A stretch of 64,000 bases of DNA. Source: an uncultured Elusimicrobia bacterium. GTDB taxonomy: Bacteria; Elusimicrobiota; Elusimicrobia; UBA1565; UBA9628. A program made the translations under genes and the position numbers. The stretch covers positions 158,294 through 222,293 of the forward strand of contig CAIKVT010000069.1 of assembly GCA_903830945.1 (NCBI GenBank), given 5' to 3'. Each line of letters opens with the position of its first letter. The stretch's first letter is position 1. Below, one piece after another: positions 26,085-35,069 of the stretch. The notes under the pieces were generated by a model, which was given only the letters and a program-made list of their open reading frames with translations, made no database searches and was not told where the DNA came from.

Positions 26085-28577
26085 TTAGAGCCCATGCTCA
26101 GTGCGCCAGATCACCTGATCCTGCAAGGCCCGGCTCATTTCCACCCAATAAGCGGAAAAACCAGCTACGCGCACGACCAAGTCTCGGTAGCGCTCGGGGT
26201 GGGCCTGCGCGTCGCGCAGCATGTCGGAATCCACCACATTGAATTGTATGTGGAAGCCCGGCTTGTCGAAATATGTCTTAATCAGGGCCAGAAGATTTCG
26301 GGATCCGTTCTCGCCGCGCAAGGCGGACGGATGGAATTTGAGATTTAAGAGTCCGCCCCGGATCCTGGAGTGGTCGACCTTGGAAGACGAACGGATCACG
26401 GCCGTCGGGCCGTGTGTGTCCGTGCCCGGGAACGGGGAGGTGACGCCGTCGGCCAGGGGTTCGCCCGCGAGCCTCCCGTCCGGGAATGCGGCGCAGGCCT
26501 TCCCGAAGGGCACGGGAGTGGATATGGCTAGCATGGAGGGGTCATAGGGCTCGCCTAGATAATTGACCTGCCCCTCCACCCACCGGCAATATTCGTCGAA
26601 AAGCCTCAAGAATATGCTGTCGACCGCGTCATCATCGTTGCCCCATTTGGGAGCATCCAGAGCCTTGCGGCGCAGCGCGTCCAGGCCCCGCCAGTTCTGC
26701 GCCACGGCCTGGCGCAGATCGGCGAAAGAGCAGATGCGGTCTTCGCAGCACAGCTTGCGGACGGCGGCCAGGGAATTAGCCACATTGACCAGGCCCGAGG
26801 ATAGCGTTGTCGGAGTCCGGTTGAGGATCGCGCCGCCGTCGTCCATGCAACGGCCGCGCGCCACGCAGTCATTGACGAACACAGAACAGAATATCAAGGG
26901 CACGGTGGCGCGGTGCGCTTGCATCACGTGATTCCAATATTGCTGCCAGGTCCGCACCGCCGTGTGCATCTTATCGATGTAGGACGCCTCTGTGTCTTCG
27001 TAGGACGTCAGGGGCCGGCTAGGGAACATCCGGACCCCCGTCATGGGGTCCACCCCATCGTTCAAGGCGAGGTCGAGCAGCTTGCCGTGGTTGACGAAAC
27101 CGGCCTGCACCACGCCATACGACATGCCCTGGAGTACGGGTTCCGTGCAGCCGCCGATGGCCGCACGGCTGAGGATGGTCGCCGTCGGCAGGCCGCTGAC
27201 CGCTTGTTCGTGACGCACGTAGGTTTTCTGGTTGAAGAAGGCCGGGTAGCCTACTCCCGTTTTGACGCAGTCCACGGCCTTCATGAGGAACCGTTGGGAC
27301 AAGGAATCGTCGTACCAGACTGATAACGTCGGCTGGGTCATCTGCATGTTGATTTGTGCCTGCAGGATGGCCAAAGACAGTTCATTGTCCGCGGGCCGGC
27401 CATCGCCGTCCAGGCCTCCCAGGATGAGGTTCTGGTAGAGATTGCCGTGACCTAAGCCCTGCCAGCTGAGGCTGGCGATGTATTCGATCTGCGTCATCTT
27501 GACGAACAGCTCCTCGAGTAGGGCGACCGCCGCATCGAAGCGCAGGTCCGGGTCCTGCGCGTAATAGGGATAAAGGAGCTGATCCAGCCGGCCCGGTGAG
27601 TAGCCAAGATGGGAGCCTTCCAAATGCCCTAGGAGATAGGTGAACCAGAACGATTGCATCGCTTCGCGGAAATTTCGGGGCGGCAAGGCCGGCACTTGCA
27701 GGCAGGTTCGAGCCATGGCCTCCAGTTCCTGCCGTCTGGCGGCGTCACGCTCGATCCGGGCTTGGCGCGCGGCTTCATGGGCGTAGTTTTCAGCGAACCG
27801 TAGCCCACCCTGCAGGGCCCGGCGGGCGGCGCGCCAGAAATGCAGCCTGGGGTCATCCGCGGAGCTTGGCGGGCAGGAGGCGATGCGCCCCTCCAGTTCC
27901 TCTATAATGGACGCGTAGCCCCGTGACGCGGCCATTTCAAAATCCAGGATCAGGCGTCCCTCCGGACACGGCTCATGAGGCGCGGTGTAGAGCCCGATGG
28001 CCCAGCCGTCTTCGAGGAAGCGGGCCTGGGGCAAGGCTTTCTTCCATAACTTTTCGCCCTCCGCCATCAGGCACTTCGTTTCCCAATAAGCGCAGATCGC
28101 GGAGAATTCCTCGAGGTCCTGGGGCGAGATGAGGAACTTGCCTGAAAAAACGCAGTATCCTTCGCGGGCTGCCTGCTCCCGCGTACGGGCGATGCCGCCG
28201 CCTGTGCCCTGCTCCGTCAGCTTCTGCTGAGCATCCTGCTCCTGGCTGCGAAGTTCCTTAAGGAAAGGTCCGGCCGCGTAATTGGCGTAAGGCACGGCCC
28301 CGCGGATGAACCGGGTCTTGTTGGCCGCCAGAGTATCTTGGGCATGGATCACCGGAGTGAGGCGCTCTAAGGCATGGGCATGGTCCTCGGCCCTGCGCTC
28401 CAGAGTCTCCATGCCGGTCGTGTGCCGGTGCGAATCCGTGAGATGCCGGATATATTCGATATCTACCATCAAGGGGGCGTCAAGGTAGCGCTGCTTGAGA
28501 AAGGCGGACGTCGGAATAGACGGCGCGCCGCGCACTTCCCTGGGCGCGAAGGCTTTAGGTTCGGATGGGGGCGTCAT
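26085..28577 (-). CDS. Glycyl-radical enzyme of unassigned substrate
   Basis: Pyruvate formate-lyase superfamily enzyme, 830 residues. The glycyl-radical loop near the C-terminus is RVAGFSAYW, with radical Gly about 806. The thiyl Cys is about 477 in AIGGCTEP, with Glu two residues later (about 479). This Cys-x-Glu layout is that of dehydratase-, lyase- and decarboxylase-type members, not of pyruvate formate-lyase, which has adjacent cysteines. The start at 28577 is supported by AAGGAG six bases upstream; a reading from 28613 lacks this. It overlaps the end of the upstream GlpT-like gene by 23 bp and is followed by its activase. The substrate is not assigned. Confidence 0.93.
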   Translation of the reverse strand: MTPPSEPKAFAPREVRGAPSIPTSAFLKQRYLDAPLMVDIEYIRHLTDSHRHTTGMETLERRAEDHAHALERLTPVIHAQDTLAANKTRFIRGAVPYANYAAGPFLKELRSQEQDAQQKLTEQGTGGGIARTREQAAREGYCVFSGKFLISPQDLEEFSAICAYWETKCLMAEGEKLWKKALPQARFLEDGWAIGLYTAPHEPCPEGRLILDFEMAASRGYASIIEELEGRIASCPPSSADDPRLHFWRAARRALQGGLRFAENYAHEAARQARIERDAARRQELEAMARTCLQVPALPPRNFREAMQSFWFTYLLGHLEGSHLGYSPGRLDQLLYPYYAQDPDLRFDAAVALLEELFVKMTQIEYIASLSWQGLGHGNLYQNLILGGLDGDGRPADNELSLAILQAQINMQMTQPTLSVWYDDSLSQRFLMKAVDCVKTGVGYPAFFNQKTYVRHEQAVSGLPTATILSRAAIGGCTEPVLQGMSYGVVQAGFVNHGKLLDLALNDGVDPMTGVRMFPSRPLTSYEDTEASYIDKMHTAVRTWQQYWNHVMQAHRATVPLIFCSVFVNDCVARGRCMDDGGAILNRTPTTLSSGLVNVANSLAAVRKLCCEDRICSFADLRQAVAQNWRGLDALRRKALDAPKWGNDDDAVDSIFLRLFDEYCRWVEGQVNYLGEPYDPSMLAISTPVPFGKACAAFPDGRLAGEPLADGVTSPFPGTDTHGPTAVIRSSSKVDHSRIRGGLLNLKFHPSALRGENGSRNLLALIKTYFDKPGFHIQFNVVDSDMLRDAQAHPERYRDLVVRVAGFSAYWVEMSRALQDQVIWRTEHGL

Positions 28578-29922
28578 GGGGACTCCTTCCCCGCGCGCCG
28601 CGGTCGTGGGCATTCCAGGTCAGCGCCAGCAGTAAAGAGGCCAGGGCGCAGGAGCCCAGCACGATGAAAAATCCCGCGTTCCAGCCCCAGCGGTCGACGA
28701 CCTTGCCGATACCCAGCTCCGCGATGGTGGCGCCGAACACGTAGCCGAAGAAGCCCGTGAAGCCCGCCGCGGTCCCGGCTGCCTTCTTGGGCACGCAGTC
28801 CACCGCGGCCACGCCGATGAGCATCACCGGGCCGTAGATCAAGAAGCCGATGAGCGCCAGGGCTGTGGCATCGAGCCAGGCGTGGCCCGCGGGGTTGCGC
28901 CAGTAGACCACGACCGCGGCGAAGACCACGGCCATGTAGATCAAAGAGACCGGGCCCCGGCGGCCGCGGAAGAATCGGTCGCTGAGCCAGCCGGCTAGCA
29001 GTGTTCCGGGGATGCCCGCGTATTCGAAGGCGAAATACTGCCAGCGGGCCAGGGCGTGGGAGCTGCCCTTCACTGCGTTGAGGTAGGTGGGGGCCCAGTT
29101 CAGTACCCCGTAGCGCACTACGTAGACGAAGGCATTGGCAAAGGCCAGGATCCAGAGCACGCGGTTGTTGAGTACGAACTTGAAGAGCCGGTCCTTGGCG
29201 GAGAGCTCCTGCTCCCGATCCGTTACTCCGGTCTCCGGATAGTCGTCCTTGAACTCCTCGATGGGAGGCAGGCCTACGGACTGCGGTGTGTCCCGTAAAA
29301 AGACCAAAATCAGCAGCCCGATGAGAATGGCGATGGCGCCGGGGGCGTAGAAAGCGCAGGTCCAGACCCCGAAGACGGAAATGGAGAGGTTGATGATGGG
29401 GGCCGCGATGCCTCCGCCCACGTTGTGCGCGGTGTTCCAGATGGCGAACTTGGTGCCGCGCTCCCGGTCCGAGAACCAGTGAGTCAGGGTCCGGGCACAG
29501 GGCGCCCAGCCCATGCCCTGGAACCAGCCGTTCATGAACCACCAGAAGGCCATGGCCCCCACCGAAGAAAGGCGGCCGAAGAAGATGTTGATGGTCCCGG
29601 AGACGATGAGCCCCGTGGCCATGAAGAAGCGCGGGTTGGAGCGGTCGGAGAGGTTGCCCATCACGAATTTGCTGACCCCGTAGGCCAATGCGAGGGCGGT
29701 CGCGATGAGCCCCACGTCGCCGTTGGTGAGGTGTCTCTCGTGGATGAGGTAGGGCTTGGCCAAGGAAAAGTTCTGGCGCACGATGTAGAAGCCCGCATAG
29801 CCCCAGAAGGCGGACGCCATCATCTGCCAGCGGCAGAGCCGGTATTTCAGGGGCACCTCGGCCTTCGGCAGCGGCGCGATGGCTGGGGCGGGGCGATAGA
29901 GCGCGGCGAGTCCGGAGAGCAT
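28555..29922 (-). CDS. GlpT-like organophosphate:phosphate antiporter family (MFS) transporter
   Basis: A 455-residue MFS transporter with about 12 membrane helices. It resembles the organophosphate:phosphate antiporter group (GlpT/UhpT/UhpC): GYAGFYIVRQNFSLAKPYLI in helix 1, WFMNGWFQGMGWAPCARTL with the PPC/APC-like turn, HWFSDRERGTKFAIWNTAHNVGGG, and KKAAGTAAGFTGFFGYVFGA late. Family members exchange glycerol-3-phosphate or sugar phosphates for phosphate. It is first in a three-gene unit with the glycyl-radical enzyme and activase, so it probably imports that enzyme's substrate or a precursor. TATACT lies 9 bp before the ATG. Confidence 0.9.
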   Translation of the reverse strand: MLSGLAALYRPAPAIAPLPKAEVPLKYRLCRWQMMASAFWGYAGFYIVRQNFSLAKPYLIHERHLTNGDVGLIATALALAYGVSKFVMGNLSDRSNPRFFMATGLIVSGTINIFFGRLSSVGAMAFWWFMNGWFQGMGWAPCARTLTHWFSDRERGTKFAIWNTAHNVGGGIAAPIINLSISVFGVWTCAFYAPGAIAILIGLLILVFLRDTPQSVGLPPIEEFKDDYPETGVTDREQELSAKDRLFKFVLNNRVLWILAFANAFVYVVRYGVLNWAPTYLNAVKGSSHALARWQYFAFEYAGIPGTLLAGWLSDRFFRGRRGPVSLIYMAVVFAAVVVYWRNPAGHAWLDATALALIGFLIYGPVMLIGVAAVDCVPKKAAGTAAGFTGFFGYVFGATIAELGIGKVVDRWGWNAGFFIVLGSCALASLLLALTWNAHDRGARGRSPHDAPIRT

Positions 29923-29931
29923 CGAGCGCAG

Positions 29932-29937
29932 AGTATA
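29932..29937 (-). promoter_or_regulatory. -10 element for transporter/glycyl-radical enzyme unit
   Basis: The minus strand reads TTGTTATACT, with hexamer TATACT 9 bases before the ATG at 29922, giving at most a 2-3 base leader. It resembles the other TTG(C/T)TA extended -10 elements of this window. Confidence 0.5.
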
Positions 29938-30012
29938 ACAAAACGAGGCAAGAGTCCGGCATCTTGCGCTTCCGGCGGCGACCTGTTAAGCTTTGTGTAA
30001 GTAGGGATCCCT

Positions 30013-32295
30013 GTGCGCATCACGATCTTAGTCGCGGTCTTTTTCCTTCAGGCGGGTTTAGTCCGGGCGCAACGAGACGATGGCGTGGGCCTTGCCGTGC
30101 CTACGACCCCGCCGTTACATCGACGCGAGTACACGCCACATCCACAGGTCTGGTCCCAGTGGAGCCAACCCCCAGGGGCCGTTTATGATCCCAACCGGGT
30201 CAACCGCGTCCAGAATGCGGCCTTGTCGCCGGTCGAGGTCAGTCCCCTTTCTTCCGTCACTCCTCCGGATTGGACTCGCATGGCCGTCGATGGTCCGGCG
30301 TCTGCCAGAGATCATGTTGCGCCGCCCCGCTATGCCGTTTATGATAGCCAGTCCCGGCGGCCTCCTGAATTCGTGGATTTCAGCGACGAGTTTACGGACA
30401 TCGTTACTAAATTTGTCGCGGAGCAAGCCCAGAAGAACCAGGGTTTTTTCGTGGTCAAGGACGATCGGGACGGGAGCTACCGCTATCTCAAGATCGTCCG
30501 CGTCTTTCGGGACCGCATCATGCGGCTCTCGCCACTGGAGGTCTTTGGCTGCGTCGAGTTCGACGGGGCCAACGGGACGTCCGGCAAGTATGACCTTGAT
30601 TTCTTCTTAAGCAATGAGGACTGGGCCTGGAAGGTGTCCAAACTCTTGATCCATAAGGTCAACGGACAGGCTCGCTTCCATTATACGAGCGATCATGAGG
30701 CCGTGGCTATAGAGGTTCCGTCTATGGCGGCGCCCGTGGCCGTCGTGCCTAAGCCGAGTGCTCCGGCCCGGCTCCGGGCCGAGATGGCCTTTCACTCCGC
30801 CTCCGGCGGAGTGCTCCGCGCCGACGCTTCGGCACAGATTGTGGTCACGGTTGCCAATGCCGGTCCCGGGCCGGCCTATGCGGTGCGCGTCGTGCCTTCT
30901 TTGCAGGGGGACGTGCCGGGCTTGGGCATGCCAGCGGAGGTCTGGCTTGGCGACATTCTGGTCGGGAGTTCTACCTCGGCCGTTATAGCGCTGGCGGGCT
31001 CTTGGCAACTACGCACGCAGAAAGCGCGTCTGAAGCTCTCGGTCCAGGAGGGCAACGGCTTCGATGCGGATCCGCTCATCGTGGCGTTCCAGACCCGCGC
31101 GTTCCAGCCGCCGAGGCTTGCGGTCGCCGGCGTTAGACTGGGCCACGGCATCGTCCGGGCTGGGGAGACCTCCCCGGTCTTGGTGACGGTGAGCAATGCC
31201 GGCAGCGGCCCGGCTCGGGCCGTGACGGCGATCCTGGAGCTGGGAAGCCCCGACTTCTTTATGTCCGGCGAGCCTGCCGTCGATTTGGGGGTCCTCCGGC
31301 CGGGAGAGTCCAAGACCGCGCAGTTCGAGTTTTTCGTCAAGAAGCGCTACCAGAGGACCGGGGTTTTGCCGGTCTCCGTCGTCTTGCGCGAGGACACAGG
31401 TCGCTACGGCCTGCCCGCGCAGCTTCTTCAGTTGGGACTGGGCCGTGGGGCGCCGGCCGCGGAGCTCGTCAGCGTTCCGGCCGCGGCGGAGCCTGAGGAC
31501 GTCGATGTTCCACCCGCGGCGCGCACGAAGAGAGACCGGGATGCTTATGCGGTGGTGGTGGGCATCGAGAAGTACCGAGATATTCCGGCCGTCGAGTTCG
31601 CCGCGCGCGACGCGCAGGCCGTTTACGACTATCTGACCCAGGTCATGGGCTTCGACCCTAAGAACGTCGTGCATCTAGAGAACGAGCGAGCCGCGCGCGC
31701 GGACTTGGCCACCTATCTGGGGCCGTGGCTCAAGGATCGGGTTACGGCCAAGAGTCGCGTCTTTGTCTATTTCTCGGGGCCTGGTTCGCCTGACCCGCGG
31801 ACGGGCGAGGGATACCTCATTCCCTACGACGGCAGCCCGAATTACGTGGGGACCACGGCTGTCGCGCTCAAGCAGCTTTATGACAACCTCTCACAGCTGC
31901 CAGCCAAAGACGTGATCGTGGTCCTGGATAGCTGTTTCTCCGGGGCGGGAGGCCGCTCATTGTTGGCCGCGGGCATCAGGCCTTTGGTCAACGTCAGGCT
32001 CGCCGCTCCGGGTGATAATATGGTCGTGTTGTCCGCGGCCCAAAGCGATCAGATCAGTACCTATTATCCTGAGACCCAGCATGGTCTATTCACCTACTTC
32101 CTGCTTAAGGGCCTGCATGGCGCGGCGGATCTGGGCCACAGTGGCGTCGTGACCACGGATAAACTTTTCGCGTATTTGCGGCCCGAGGTGGAGCGCGAGG
32201 CGCGCCGACAGCATGTGGAACAGAGTCCCGCGCTCGCGCCCGATCTGGCGACCTTGGGCGCGCGGGGCGGCCGGGTGTGGCTTAAGCTTAAATGA
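30013..32295 (+). CDS. Secreted caspase-fold (C14-like) protein lacking catalytic His
   Basis: A 760-residue exported protein. It has a signal peptide (about 1-19, ITILVAVFFLQAGLVRAQ) and an unrecognised region at 20-245. Two CARDB-like beta modules follow at about 250-370 and 370-480 (VTVANAGPGPAYAVRV and VTVSNAGSGPARAVTA repeats). A C-terminal caspase/gingipain-fold domain starts at about 510 (YAVVVGIEKYRDIPAVEFAA). The nucleophile region VVLDSCFSGAGG keeps Cys641. The usual YxSGHG motif reads YFSGPGSPDP, with Pro590 where catalytic His is expected, so it may be a pseudo-protease. The start is a GTG at 30013. The partner is unknown. Confidence 0.8.
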   Translation: MRITILVAVFFLQAGLVRAQRDDGVGLAVPTTPPLHRREYTPHPQVWSQWSQPPGAVYDPNRVNRVQNAALSPVEVSPLSSVTPPDWTRMAVDGPASARDHVAPPRYAVYDSQSRRPPEFVDFSDEFTDIVTKFVAEQAQKNQGFFVVKDDRDGSYRYLKIVRVFRDRIMRLSPLEVFGCVEFDGANGTSGKYDLDFFLSNEDWAWKVSKLLIHKVNGQARFHYTSDHEAVAIEVPSMAAPVAVVPKPSAPARLRAEMAFHSASGGVLRADASAQIVVTVANAGPGPAYAVRVVPSLQGDVPGLGMPAEVWLGDILVGSSTSAVIALAGSWQLRTQKARLKLSVQEGNGFDADPLIVAFQTRAFQPPRLAVAGVRLGHGIVRAGETSPVLVTVSNAGSGPARAVTAILELGSPDFFMSGEPAVDLGVLRPGESKTAQFEFFVKKRYQRTGVLPVSVVLREDTGRYGLPAQLLQLGLGRGAPAAELVSVPAAAEPEDVDVPPAARTKRDRDAYAVVVGIEKYRDIPAVEFAARDAQAVYDYLTQVMGFDPKNVVHLENERAARADLATYLGPWLKDRVTAKSRVFVYFSGPGSPDPRTGEGYLIPYDGSPNYVGTTAVALKQLYDNLSQLPAKDVIVVLDSCFSGAGGRSLLAAGIRPLVNVRLAAPGDNMVVLSAAQSDQISTYYPETQHGLFTYFLLKGLHGAADLGHSGVVTTDKLFAYLRPEVEREARRQHVEQSPALAPDLATLGARGGRVWLKLK

Positions 32296-32370
32296 TCTGA
32301 TCCGAGGCACGCCTACCCTAGCCTCTGAGTGCCGACTGCAACTTCTTGGCCAATCTATTAGTAAAATTAA

Positions 32371-32376
32371 TATAAT
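32371..32376 (+). promoter_or_regulatory. Promoter -10 for the hydrogenase operon
   Basis: A perfect TATAAT in a locally AT-rich stretch. A weak TTGGCC lies about 19 bases upstream. Transcription from about 32383 would give a 25-base leader with GGGGG before the ATG at 32408. Confidence 0.5.
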
Positions 32377-32407
32377 GATTTTCGTCACACACTCCATTGG
32401 GGGACAT

Positions 32408-33448
32408 ATGAGCTTCCACTTTATAAAGGACCAGGACTTCGCGGATTTTTTGACCGACCTCATCCGGGCCAAGATCGTGGTCGGTCCCGTGGCCAAGACC
32501 AGCCGCCAGCAGGAGAAGTTCGTATTCGCGAGGCTTACGCGCGTTCAGGACCTGCGCCTCGATTACGACGTGACCATCCTGCCTCCTAAGAAGGAGTTTT
32601 TCCCGGCTAAGCAGGACTTGCTCCGGTTCGATGGACCTCGCGTCAAGGCCTGCCTGGAGCCGGTGGAGAAGGTGCTTTTCGGCGTTCATTTCTATGACGT
32701 CAAGGCCCTGGACATGACCGACGCGCTTTTTAAGGAAAAGAACGAAGATCGCAACTACACCGCGCACCGGGAAGCGGCCACCATCGTGGTCTCCAACATC
32801 CGGAAGGTCTTCCCGCGCGCCTTTTGGGCTTCTATCGGCGCGGAGGTCAAGCCTCGCGGCCATGACGCCTGGCTGACCCAGATCGTTGGCGGCTGCGTCT
32901 TTGAGACCGGCACTCTCAAGGGCGAGGCTCTGCTGAAGTTCGGCCGGTTTTCCGAGGCTTCCGCGGACCAGGTCGCGGCCGCGCGTCGGGCCAACGAGGA
33001 TATGGGCAAGCAGTGCCTGGAGCAGCTCAAGGGTACCTCGGCTTCCAACGCCAAAAAAGTGCGTGCCGCTTTCGGCAAGGAAGAGCTCTGGACAAAATTT
33101 GCCGAGGATTGTTTCTCCTGCGGCTCCTGCAACACGGTCTGCCCCACCTGCTACTGCTTCGATGTGCAGGATTGGTGGAACATCGACCAGAAGTCCGGGG
33201 CCCGCACTCGCACCTGGGACGCTTGCTTGACCGAGGACTTCGCCAAGATCTCTTTGGGCGCGGGCGCGGCCGAGAACTTCCGCGAAGAGCGCGCCGAGCG
33301 CTTCCGCCATCGCTTCATGCGCAAGGCCGCCTATCTCAACGAGAAGCTCGGCGGCCCGGCCTGCGTGGGCTGCGGCCGCTGCTCGGCCGCCTGTACCGCG
33401 GACATCGCGGATCCGACTACTGTCATCAACAGCATCCCGGAGGCCTAG
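32408..33448 (+). CDS. Cytoplasmic NiFe hydrogenase (group 3b-like), beta iron-sulfur subunit
   Basis: Iron-sulfur subunit of the soluble four-subunit hydrogenase/sulfhydrogenase type, related to the anaerobic sulfite reductase A subunit. It is 346 residues. The C-terminal half has two 4Fe-4S motifs, CFSCGSCNTVCPTCYCFD and CVGCGRCSAACTADI. The N-terminal half begins FHFIKDQDFADFLTDL and lacks clusters. It relays electrons between the small subunit and the flavin subunit. The start at 32408 is taken from where the conserved N-terminus begins; the frame is open further back over the end of the caspase-like gene. The next gene starts on the base after its stop. Confidence 0.9.
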   Translation: MSFHFIKDQDFADFLTDLIRAKIVVGPVAKTSRQQEKFVFARLTRVQDLRLDYDVTILPPKKEFFPAKQDLLRFDGPRVKACLEPVEKVLFGVHFYDVKALDMTDALFKEKNEDRNYTAHREAATIVVSNIRKVFPRAFWASIGAEVKPRGHDAWLTQIVGGCVFETGTLKGEALLKFGRFSEASADQVAAARRANEDMGKQCLEQLKGTSASNAKKVRAAFGKEELWTKFAEDCFSCGSCNTVCPTCYCFDVQDWWNIDQKSGARTRTWDACLTEDFAKISLGAGAAENFREERAERFRHRFMRKAAYLNEKLGGPACVGCGRCSAACTADIADPTTVINSIPEA

Positions 33449-34315
33449 ATGTCTACCACATCCTGCAGTTGCGCGAATAAGAGTGACGGCCGGGAATCTC
33501 AGGAGAACATTTTCCTGCCCCGGGAGGCCAAGATTGTCCGTGTGGAGAAGACCACCGAGGCTGAGCGTATCTTCACGCTGCAGCTGGCTGATAAAAGCCA
33601 GATGAAGTTCGAACCCGGCCAGATACTGGAGGTCGGGCTCATGGGCTATGGGGAGATCCCTCTCGGGTTGGCCTCCTCACCGACTCGCACCAACACCTTC
33701 GATATCGTGGTGCGCTCCGTGGGGCGGGTGTCCCAGGCGCTCAACCGCCTGCAGCCGGGCGAGCTCCTGCAGGTCCGCGGCCCCTGGGGGAAGGGTTTTC
33801 CGCTGGAGAACCTGCGCGGCCACGATCTTCTGATCATCGCCGGCGGTATCGGGCTCTGCCCCACGCGCAGCCTCATTCAATACACTCTCGACCGCCGCCA
33901 GGAGTTCAAGCGATTCATCCTCTTCTACGGCGCGCGCGACCCGCAGCAGCAGCTCTTTCTGACCGATCTGGCCGACTGGCGCAAGTCCAAGGACGTGGAG
34001 TACCAGGAGACCGTGGATAAGGGAGACCCGACTTGGAAGGGCAATGTGGGCGTCATCACCACGCTCTTCAATAAGACTAAGATCGACCCGGGCACGCGGG
34101 TGGTCATCTGTGGGCCGCCCATCATGTTTAAGTTCGTCATTCGTGAGCTTGATAAGCTTGGGGTGGCGCATCCGAACATCTACGTGGACTTGGAGCGCCG
34201 CATGAAGTGCGGGGTGGGCAAGTGCGGCCACTGCCAGATGAACGACAAGTACGTGTGCACCGACGGCCCGGTCTTCGCGTTCTCGGAGATCGAGAAGCTA
34301 GAGGAGGCGATTTAA
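33449..34315 (+). CDS. Cytoplasmic NiFe hydrogenase, gamma (FAD/NAD(P)-binding) subunit
   Basis: Diaphorase subunit of the soluble hydrogenase, 288 residues, of the ferredoxin-NADP reductase fold. The FAD-binding part includes LGLASSPTRTNTFDIVVRSVG. The nucleotide-binding part has IIAGGIGLCPTRSLIQY, then CGPPIMFKFVI. A C-terminal 2Fe-2S site is formed by RRMKCGVGKCGHCQMNDKYVC. It passes electrons between NAD(P)H and the iron-sulfur chain. The ATG is directly after the beta-subunit stop with no gap, and the delta subunit begins after one base. Confidence 0.92.
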   Translation: MSTTSCSCANKSDGRESQENIFLPREAKIVRVEKTTEAERIFTLQLADKSQMKFEPGQILEVGLMGYGEIPLGLASSPTRTNTFDIVVRSVGRVSQALNRLQPGELLQVRGPWGKGFPLENLRGHDLLIIAGGIGLCPTRSLIQYTLDRRQEFKRFILFYGARDPQQQLFLTDLADWRKSKDVEYQETVDKGDPTWKGNVGVITTLFNKTKIDPGTRVVICGPPIMFKFVIRELDKLGVAHPNIYVDLERRMKCGVGKCGHCQMNDKYVCTDGPVFAFSEIEKLEEAI

Positions 34316-34316
34316 G

Positions 34317-35069
34317 ATGGCCAAGCCCAAAGTCGCGTTCTTCGATTTCACCTGCTGCGAAGGCTGCCAGATCGAGTTCACCAACTACGGCGACCCGGTC
34401 TTTTTGGAGCTCTTGAACCATGTGGACGTGGTGGAGTTCCGTGAGGCCATGTCCGAGAAGACCACGGAACCCATCGACGTCGCCTTCATCGAGGGAAGTT
34501 TCTCCCGCGAGGCGGACCGGCCGCGCCTGGAGGAGATCCGCAAACGCGCCAAGATCGTCATCGCCTATGGCCAATGCGCGAGCACTGCCGGCATCAACGC
34601 GCTCAAGAACCATACCGCGGACTATAAGAAGTTCGTCTACGGCAAGGACTCGGAGATGCCGCACCTGGACAGCCAGAAGGTACTGGGCATCGACAAGGTC
34701 ATCAAGGTGGATTACTACGCCTATGGCTGCCCGGTCAACAAGTACGAGGTGCTGCAGATCGTCTCGCACCTGCTGCACGGCAAGGAGCCGGTGATCCCCA
34801 ATTACCCCGTGTGCGTGGAATGCAAGCGCCAGGAGACTATCTGCCGCTACGATGTGGGCGACTACTGCCTGGGCCAGACCGCGCGGGCCGGCTGCGGCGC
34901 GCCTTGTCCGGCCGACGGTATCCCTTGCGAGGCCTGCCGGGGCTTCGTGGATAAGCCGAACCACGACGCCCTGGTGAAGGTCTTATCCAAGCGCGCGGGG
35001 ATGCCCAAGGGCTGGGCGGAGGATAAATCCCGGATGTTCACGGCCAACCAAAGAGGAGACGCGAAATGA
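34317..35069 (+). CDS. Cytoplasmic NiFe hydrogenase, delta (small) subunit
   Basis: Small subunit carrying the proximal 4Fe-4S cluster next to the NiFe site, 250 residues, homologous to the NADH-dehydrogenase 20-kDa subunit. Cluster ligands are visible in DFTCCEGCQIEF, AYGQCASTAGI and NYPVCVECKRQETIC. A cysteine-rich C-terminal part (CLGQTARAGCGAPCPADG, then CEACRG) probably holds further clusters. There is no Tat signal peptide, confirming a cytoplasmic enzyme. It overlaps the large-subunit gene by 4 bp (ATGA). Confidence 0.94.
   Translation: MAKPKVAFFDFTCCEGCQIEFTNYGDPVFLELLNHVDVVEFREAMSEKTTEPIDVAFIEGSFSREADRPRLEEIRKRAKIVIAYGQCASTAGINALKNHTADYKKFVYGKDSEMPHLDSQKVLGIDKVIKVDYYAYGCPVNKYEVLQIVSHLLHGKEPVIPNYPVCVECKRQETICRYDVGDYCLGQTARAGCGAPCPADGIPCEACRGFVDKPNHDALVKVLSKRAGMPKGWAEDKSRMFTANQRGDAK

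Noticed and set aside
28574..29962. 462-codon frame in the same strand as the GlpT-like transporter, shifted
   Set aside because: Only one frame has transporter helices and family motifs; the shifted one is Arg/His/Pro-rich.
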